Below, piece after piece: positions 32,270 to 37,140 of a stretch of 37,140 nucleotides of DNA. Positions within the stretch are counted from its first letter, which is position 1. Each line of letters begins with the position of its first letter. Position numbers and translations under genes: made by a program. A model generated the notes under the pieces. It made no database searches and was not told where the DNA came from. It saw only the letters and a list, made by a program, of their open reading frames with translations. Source of the stretch: Chloroflexota bacterium (GTDB taxonomy: Bacteria; Chloroflexota; UBA6077; CF-72); assembly GCA_019239775.1 (NCBI GenBank), contig JAFAZN010000217.1, forward strand, positions 1 to 37,140, given 5' to 3'.

Positions 32270-33466
32270 TCAGTTGGAGCGGACTGCCGACTCGGGGCTC
32301 GGGAGTTCGGTCAAACTGAACGTCGCGTCGATGTCGCCTGCGAGCACCAGCATGCCGCTGCGCAGGGCGCGCGGGACAAAGAACGTGATGCGGCGTGGCT
32401 CGAGCGCCTGAGCGGGTGGAGTCAGGTCGGTGCCTGCCGATCGGCCGTCCCACAGCAGGATCGCCGTCGGATCGGGTGCCACTAAAGCACGGCCGAAGTC
32501 GCCGACCGTCGGCGCATCGCCTGTGTAGGCAACACCGTCCTCACCGAACAGCCAGGCCGCCACGTTGAACGCGTGCGGCTGCTGGGCGTCGTCGTTGCGG
32601 TAGCTCAGGGTGAACGTGAGCTGCTTCCAGCCACGATTGCGAATCTCGAAGTCGTCGGGATCGGCCGCCTCGAGGCCCAGGAGCGTGGCGGTGAGACCGC
32701 GGCCGATGGCCGAGCCACCTTGCGGCAACGCGCCCGCAGGAGGACGGTCCACAGGAAAGACCACGTTTCGCACGGCGCCGCCGGCGAGGTCCAGTGGCGC
32801 GAAACCACCGAACACGCCACGCATCGCCCGAGTGACGTCGTCCTCGGCGCTCTTCGAGTTGAGGCTGGACAGCGGTGGAATCGTAAGCAGACCGTACTCC
32901 GCTTGTGCCAACCCCGATGGGACTTTGAAGGTCAGCGACAGCGCGTCGGGCACAACCACGCTGAGGCTGCCGGCGGACTCGGCAACCGCGCGGAAGCCCG
33001 GCGGCAGCCGCAACAACACGGGATACGTGACCAGCGCATGCGACGTCGCCGTGCGCATCCCAAGACTCGAGTCCGACCGCACCGGCTTGTAGCGCGTGCC
33101 ATCGCGCGCGGTGAGGACGGCCTGTGCCAGATTGGTGGTGGTGGGATCGCTGCCGGCGATGCCAACCAGGCGCGGCTCGGCGGACCGATTCTCGACGGCC
33201 AGGGTGATCGTGACGTACTTCCACGCCGCCTCAGGCGTGGCGAAGGGAGTCGCGGTCGCGCGCCCAGACGTATAGCCGGGCGGCGTTGGCTCAGCGGGCG
33301 GAAGTGGTGATTCCTCGATGCGCAATGGCACAAGCGCGAAAGCCGAAGCCGCTGCGGCCGGGCTGGCAGTGGCCGTTGGCGCGGCCTGGACGGGCGTCGA
33401 CGGCGGCGCCGGGCGTGGCGCGCTGCACGCGGCCAGGGCGAGTAACAGCGCCACCCACGCGCGCAC
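32270..33466 (-). CDS. Secreted lipoprotein, unknown function
   Basis: The 398-aa product has a short lipoprotein signal peptide with lipobox LAAC (Cys14). A Pro/Ala/Thr-rich linker to about residue 45 follows. Two beta-rich regions come next: about 80-210 (AWKYVTITLAVENRSAEPRLVGI, LTARDGTRYKP) and about 270-390 (KQLTFTLSYRNDDAQQPHAFNVAAWLFGEDG, RRITFFVPRAL). These resemble the DUF4352-like immunoglobulin fold of surface proteins, a weak assignment. The GTG start is 3 bp from the dgkA stop, making it the last gene of the pgpH-ybeY-dgkA operon. Confidence 0.75.
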   Translation of the reverse strand: MRAWVALLLALAACSAPRPAPPSTPVQAAPTATASPAAAASAFALVPLRIEESPLPPAEPTPPGYTSGRATATPFATPEAAWKYVTITLAVENRSAEPRLVGIAGSDPTTTNLAQAVLTARDGTRYKPVRSDSSLGMRTATSHALVTYPVLLRLPPGFRAVAESAGSLSVVVPDALSLTFKVPSGLAQAEYGLLTIPPLSSLNSKSAEDDVTRAMRGVFGGFAPLDLAGGAVRNVVFPVDRPPAGALPQGGSAIGRGLTATLLGLEAADPDDFEIRNRGWKQLTFTLSYRNDDAQQPHAFNVAAWLFGEDGVAYTGDAPTVGDFGRALVAPDPTAILLWDGRSAGTDLTPPAQALEPRRITFFVPRALRSGMLVLAGDIDATFSLTELPSPESAVRSN

Positions 33467-33469
33467 GGC

Positions 33470-33922
33470 CTATTTGAGCATGCCGACCAGGTGCGGACCG
33501 AAGACCAGGATCGCGATCAGCACCGAGCCGATGGCGCCAATCAGCACGGCTGCCGCGGAGATGTCCTTGGCACGCTTCACCAGCGGATGCATGCCAGGTG
33601 AGACCAGGTCACACACGGATTCCAGCGCGGTGTTCAGGCACTCGACGACCAGGACCAGCGCCACGGTCAGCACTACGATCGCGAACTCCACCGGACTGAG
33701 TCGGAGGACTGCGCCGAGTGCGAGCGCCACAACGGCGGCCGCGGTATGCACCAGGAAGTTGGGCTGCGTGCGCAACATCACCGCGAGGCCTTCGGCCGCG
33801 TACCCAAAGGAACGAATGACGCGTCGGAGGGGCGGCGCAGGAGCTATGGTCGGGCCATCGCCACCGGCGCGCGAGCCGATTGCGGTGTGTCCCTGTGGAG
33901 GATGGTCAGCGGGTGAAGCCAA
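33470..33922 (-). CDS. dgkA: Diacylglycerol kinase (DgkA/UndPK family)
   Basis: This small integral-membrane kinase phosphorylates diacylglycerol or undecaprenol. About 150 aa from TTG 33922. It has RSFGYAAEGLAVMLRTQPNFLVHTAAAVVALALG, the catalytic segment VLVVECLNTALESVCDLVSPGMHPLVKRAKDISAAAVL, and three membrane helices. TTG 33922 overlaps the ybeY stop and has AGGAGG 13 nt upstream. An in-frame ATG at 33982 would lie deep in ybeY with no ribosome-binding site. The gene order pgpH-ybeY-dgkA is a widespread conserved operon. Confidence 0.88.
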   Translation of the reverse strand: MASPADHPPQGHTAIGSRAGGDGPTIAPAPPLRRVIRSFGYAAEGLAVMLRTQPNFLVHTAAAVVALALGAVLRLSPVEFAIVVLTVALVLVVECLNTALESVCDLVSPGMHPLVKRAKDISAAAVLIGAIGSVLIAILVFGPHLVGMLK

Positions 33923-34358
33923 GCGGCTGCAGTGCCTCCTCTTCTTTCTGGCGCATGCGCAGCCGTTCGGATTCTTCCTCATGGTCGTAGCCGAGCACGT
34001 GCAGCACGCCGTGAGCGACCAGGTACGCCAGCTCGCGATCGACCGAGTGCCCGTACTCGGCGGCTTGAGCGACGGCGCGCGGGTACGAGACCACCACGTC
34101 GCCTAGGTCCGCCGGTTCGTCCATAGGAACGACGAAGTCCGTCGAGAGGAGTCCGAATGACAGCACGTCGGTCACGGAGTCAATGCCGCGGTGTTCGGCG
34201 TTCAACGCGCGGATGGAGTCATCGCCAACCAGGTGCAGGTTCACGACGAACTGCTGGAGTTGCGGACGCTCACGTCCGAGGATGGCGTCCACCAGGGCGG
34301 TGATGCGGGGTTCGTCCCACGTGGCCTTCAGCCCTGATTCGATGACGAAGTCGATCAA
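33906..34358 (-). CDS. ybeY: Endoribonuclease YbeY (rRNA maturation factor)
   Basis: YbeY is a metal-dependent RNase involved in 16S rRNA 3'-end processing and ribosome quality control. From TTG 34358 the product is 150 aa, the normal length, with the zinc motif HGVLHVLGYDH (His116, His120, His126) and NAEHRGIDSVTDVLSF. The TTG overlaps the upstream TGA (TTGA). A longer in-frame start at 34499 would add 47 residues antisense-like to pgpH and is rejected. Confidence 0.9.
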   Translation of the reverse strand: MIDFVIESGLKATWDEPRITALVDAILGRERPQLQQFVVNLHLVGDDSIRALNAEHRGIDSVTDVLSFGLLSTDFVVPMDEPADLGDVVVSYPRAVAQAAEYGHSVDRELAYLVAHGVLHVLGYDHEEESERLRMRQKEEEALQPLGFTR

Positions 34359-36475
34359 GCGGTGGCTGCGACGTCGGCGTGCGGCGGAGCTTCCGCCGGC
34401 TTGCTCGGCGGATACGGAATCCGCGGGTGATAGATGCCGGTGAGCAGCGTCACGAATGATTGCTTGATGCGCGTCAGATCGCGCAGCGTGAGGTTGCAAT
34501 CGTCGAACTGGCCTTCTTCCAGCCGCTGGCGAATGATTCGCTCGACCAGCTGTTCGATCGCCTCGCGCGAGTGGTCGCGCGCTGCCCTGGCGGCGGCTTC
34601 GGTTGAGTCGGAGAGCATCAGGATGGCGGCCTCGCGCGACTGCGGCCGAGGGCCCGGATACGTGAACAGCGCAGCGTCAACGGAGGCACTGGTGCGTTCT
34701 GCAGCCTGCTGATAGAAGAAACTGATCGTCCGGGTGCCGTGATGCTGCGGAATTATCTCGCGGATATGCGCCGGCAGACGGTACTTCTCGGCGAGCCGCA
34801 TGCCGTCGGTGACGTGCGCAGCGATGATCTGCGCGGATTGCTGGGGATCGAGCGAGTCGTGGACGTTGGCGATGGTATCGGCCTGGTTTTCGATGAACGC
34901 CCATGGCCGTTCAAGTTTGCCGATGTCGTGGTAGTAGGCCGCCACGCGCACCAGCAGCGAGTCGGCGCCGATCACCTCCGCCGCGCGTTCCGCCAGGTTT
35001 CCGACCATGATGCTGTGGTGGTAGGTGCCAGGTGCTTCCATGAGCAGCCGGCGCAGCAGCGGCTGCGTCGGATTGGCCAGCTCGAGGAGCTGAACGGTCG
35101 TGAGAATACCGAAGATACGCCCAAGCACCGCGAAGCTGCCGACGGCCAGCAGCGATGAGAGGACCCCGTTCACCAGCAGCTCGAACCCGACGATCGACAG
35201 CAGGCCAAGGTCGTCCTGACGCGTCGAGAAGAAGAAGGCGAGATAGCTGGCGATCATCACCAGCGCAACTTCGCCGCCGGCGATGAAGTACGCGATCAGG
35301 CGTTCCTTACGCCAGACCGCCAGCCCGGCGACCATGGTGCCAACTAGTTGAATGACGCCGATCTCGAGACTGGCGCCTGCGATCCACGCGAGCAGGATCG
35401 ACAGCATGACCCCGACTGCCAGGGCCAGTTGGGCATCGATCAGGATCGCCAGCAGCATGCTCACGGCCGGCAGCGGGAAGATGTACGCCCACAGCGGACG
35501 CCCTGGGATGACCATGCGCGCGGCCACGACCGACACGAGGATCAAACCCGCCAGCAGAATCATGCGGCGATCGCGGTACAGCAGGTTGCGATCGAAGTGC
35601 CAGATGAACGCGGCAAGAACGCCGATGAGGCTGAACGACAGGAGCGCCGCCGCTGCCACCGACTGCCAGTCCAGCTGCGGATTGCGCAACCCGAGCGCTT
35701 CAAGGGCTTCGATCTCGAGAGGGCCTACCACCTGACCGTCGCGCACGACCGTCTGGCCGCGGGCGTAGGTCTGCTCAACAGGCGCCACAGCCTCGCGCGC
35801 ATCCTGCTGGGCTCGCGCCGTGGCGTCCTGGTTCAGCACCTGGTTGGCGCGTACGAATGGCTGAACCAGCTCGACCACAACGGCGCGATCCGCATCCGAG
35901 AAGAACGGCTGCACCCGCAGTGGCACGTCACTGCGAACCTGGTCGACGCTGCTGTCCGAGATGCGGTCCTTCATCACGTCCTGCAAGACCCGCTGCGTCT
36001 CGTTGGCGATCGTGGACCAGTGATAGTCATCGAGAGTCACCAGCTGGTGGGCGGTGGTCTCGCTGAGCGGCGGGGTGACGAGCTGCGCGATGGCTTGCTG
36101 TTTGTCGTTTGGATTCGGGCGGGTGGTGTCGCCACGAACGACGTTGACGGCCTGGATCAGATCGGCCAGACCTCGCGTTTGCTGGGCGATCACATCGCGG
36201 TTGAGGTCGATGACCGGCGGCACCTGCGCGGCAGCCGCGTCGCGCGCCTGGCGCGTTCGGATCTGGCTGACGTAGGTGATGTTGCGGGGCGCCTTAATCG
36301 CCACCACCGCCACGTCACCGTCTTGCAGGTCGTAGACGCGGGGCAGCAGGTCGATGCTGAGAGCGACCGTCAGCAGAAGGGCGGTCAGGACGCCGACGCC
36401 GATCGCGAGCGCAACGCGAGGACGGGGCCCGGCGCGGGTCGCCGCCATCGGAGCGGTCTTGTGCACGAGGCGCAT
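34355..36475 (-). CDS. 7TM-HD family phosphohydrolase (PgpH-like)
   Basis: The 706-aa membrane enzyme has an N-terminal transmembrane helix (about residues 20-45). An extracellular 7TMR-HDED domain follows (about 50-270, including RNITYVSQIRTRQARDAAAAQVPPVIDL), then about seven transmembrane helices (about 275-465). A cytoplasmic HD domain (about 485-660) has YHHSIMVGNLAERAAEVIG, AAYYHDIGKLERP and IIPQHHGT. Characterised PgpH enzymes hydrolyse cyclic di-AMP; the HD ligands are intact, so the same role is likely. It is the first gene of the pgpH-ybeY-dgkA-lipoprotein operon. Confidence 0.9.
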   Translation of the reverse strand: MRLVHKTAPMAATRAGPRPRVALAIGVGVLTALLLTVALSIDLLPRVYDLQDGDVAVVAIKAPRNITYVSQIRTRQARDAAAAQVPPVIDLNRDVIAQQTRGLADLIQAVNVVRGDTTRPNPNDKQQAIAQLVTPPLSETTAHQLVTLDDYHWSTIANETQRVLQDVMKDRISDSSVDQVRSDVPLRVQPFFSDADRAVVVELVQPFVRANQVLNQDATARAQQDAREAVAPVEQTYARGQTVVRDGQVVGPLEIEALEALGLRNPQLDWQSVAAAALLSFSLIGVLAAFIWHFDRNLLYRDRRMILLAGLILVSVVAARMVIPGRPLWAYIFPLPAVSMLLAILIDAQLALAVGVMLSILLAWIAGASLEIGVIQLVGTMVAGLAVWRKERLIAYFIAGGEVALVMIASYLAFFFSTRQDDLGLLSIVGFELLVNGVLSSLLAVGSFAVLGRIFGILTTVQLLELANPTQPLLRRLLMEAPGTYHHSIMVGNLAERAAEVIGADSLLVRVAAYYHDIGKLERPWAFIENQADTIANVHDSLDPQQSAQIIAAHVTDGMRLAEKYRLPAHIREIIPQHHGTRTISFFYQQAAERTSASVDAALFTYPGPRPQSREAAILMLSDSTEAAARAARDHSREAIEQLVERIIRQRLEEGQFDDCNLTLRDLTRIKQSFVTLLTGIYHPRIPYPPSKPAEAPPHADVAATA

Positions 36476-36483
36476 CGGAGCGT

Positions 36484-36607
36484 TTAGCTACTGGCCATTA
36501 GCTGTTAGCAGCCAGCCATGGTACCTGGCTACGTTAGACTAACACGCGGTCCAAAAGACCATGTCCGATCTGGAACCACGAATTGCCAATAGCCAACGGC
36601 TAACAGC
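36484..36607. repeat. Intergenic inverted-repeat region upstream of pgpH-like gene
   Basis: GCTGTTAGC (36501-36509) recurs inverted as GCTAACAGC (36599-36607). Between them are AGCCAG/CTGGCT (36510-36515 and 36525-36530) and the palindrome GTTAG-A-CTAAC (36533-36543). Several TAGC/GGCTA-type words (TTAGCTA, CCATTAGC, CCAATAGCC) recur. The region is the divergent promoter zone of the pgpH-like and Cys-rich genes. It could be a regulatory site or a degenerate interspersed repeat. Confidence 0.45.
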
Positions 36608-36636
36608 CTTCTAAAAAAAGCAGGAGCGAAGCGACG

Positions 36637-36819
36637 ATGGCGCGTTGCGAAGAATGTAACCGGAAGGTGGAACAACCTTCACGTCACCTGGTGAACGGAC
36701 GTATTCTGTGCGGTATCCACGATCCACGCCCGCCGCACGAGCGACAGACCCAGGAGCTGCCGCGGGATCGCGCGGCGGCGCGGCGCACGGCTGCGCCACC
36801 GGCCGAGGTGGCTGGCTGA
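36637..36819 (+). CDS. Small Cys-rich (zinc-ribbon-like) protein
   Basis: The 60-aa product has CEEC near the N-terminus (residues 4-7) and CGIH at about residues 25-28, a likely four-ligand zinc site. A basic, Ala/Pro-rich tail follows. A good ribosome-binding site GGAG lies about 10 nt upstream of ATG 36637. I do not recognise the family; zinc binding is inferred from the ligand spacing. Confidence 0.65.
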   Translation: MARCEECNRKVEQPSRHLVNGRILCGIHDPRPPHERQTQELPRDRAAARRTAAPPAEVAG

Positions 36820-36877
36820 GCCTTCTTGGACCTCAGGCTGACGCGTCTATCTATCCACTGATCTCTAGGCAACCAAC

Positions 36878-37140
36878 GTGTCGCAAGTTACGGTTTTCCT
36901 GGCGCTGGTGTTCTCCATCGTGATCGCGATCTTCGCGGTCCAGAACACCACGGCCGTGGATGTCCAGTTTCTGACCCTGCGGGCGCAGAGCGTCGCCGTT
37001 TCAGTGCTTGTGCTGGTATCCGCGGCACTCGGCGCGCTGGCCATGCTGCTGCTGGGCGTCGCACGCGAGGTGGGCTTGCGCTGGCGCCATCGCGCTGTGG
37101 CGCAACAGCTCAAAAGCGCCAACGCGCGGGTCGCCGAGCT
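36878..37140 (+). CDS. LapA-domain (DUF1049) membrane protein, truncated by window end
   Basis: An open frame from GTG 36878 runs off the right edge (87 codons visible). It encodes a hydrophobic first helix with VFLALVFSIVIAIFAVQN. The LapA signature FAVQNTTAVDVQFL follows, then a second helix VSVLVLVSAALGALAMLLLG and a basic segment starting a likely coiled coil. LapA/LapB-type proteins tune lipopolysaccharide synthesis in Gram-negatives; relatives exist widely without LPS, so the role here is open. Confidence 0.75.
   Translation, partial: MSQVTVFLALVFSIVIAIFAVQNTTAVDVQFLTLRAQSVAVSVLVLVSAALGALAMLLLGVAREVGLRWRHRAVAQQLKSANARVAE

Noticed and set aside
33923-33982. ATG 33982 as the dgkA start
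   Set aside because: It lies inside ybeY with no ribosome-binding site, and the added residues are polar and unlike DgkA.
35348-36487. Plus-strand open frame (379 aa) opposite the pgpH-like gene
   Set aside because: It is antisense to a gene with clear HD and membrane motifs.

Overview
The window is a high-GC, gene-dense bacterial chromosome segment. Ala/Pro/Ser-tethered lipoproteins, an ArsR-SRPBCC regulator fusion, a CIRCE-controlled hrcA next to dnaJ, and a pgpH-ybeY-dgkA operon suggest a Chloroflexota-type bacterium. The lineage is inferred from gene content and style only. No rRNA, tRNA, CRISPR array or transposase was seen.

Layout. (1) 1-6357, plus strand: a complete branched-chain amino acid-type ABC importer, made of a substrate-binding lipoprotein, permeases LivH and LivM, and ATPases LivG and LivF. 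(2) 6603-18312, minus strand: a fused LivH-LivM permease, a class III CoA-transferase, a small membrane protein, ValS, an FMN 2-hydroxyacid oxidase, a 3-hydroxybutyrate-type dehydrogenase, a MidA-type methyltransferase and succinyl-CoA synthetase (sucD, sucC). (3) 18383-23683, minus: HIT protein, rsmE, prmA, a cupin, a bifunctional class II aldolase/short-chain dehydrogenase, and an ArsR-SRPBCC fusion. (4) 23777-27446: a sensor histidine kinase, a lone class II aldolase, and divergently a MetE-like methyltransferase with a NIPSNAP protein. (5) 27515-32119: dnaJ and hrcA (minus), a perfect CIRCE operator, then fabF and fabH (plus). (6) 32270-36475, minus: pgpH-like HD hydrolase, ybeY, dgkA and a lipoprotein. 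(7) The right edge holds a tiny Cys-rich protein and a truncated LapA-domain protein (plus).

The most unusual content is a family of about 350-bp intergenic elements (1-262, 2000-2242, 4449-4799, 6370-6726) that punctuate the ABC-transporter cluster. Each full copy has three abutting 24-bp palindromes, a core of about 200 bp with three hairpins, and three more 24-bp palindromes. Every palindrome is centred on CATG. The arms differ between copies, but the paired arm changes with them, and the few mismatches are G-T pairs that could wobble in RNA. One palindrome contains the livG start codon. Another copy, inverted, supplies the last ~40 codons of the fused permease. No transposase accompanies them. 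I do not recognise the family, and it is the best candidate here for something undescribed.

Functionally, the segment combines amino-acid or organic-acid uptake with acid and CoA-ester metabolism and with housekeeping genes for translation, chaperones, fatty-acid elongation and envelope or nucleotide signalling.
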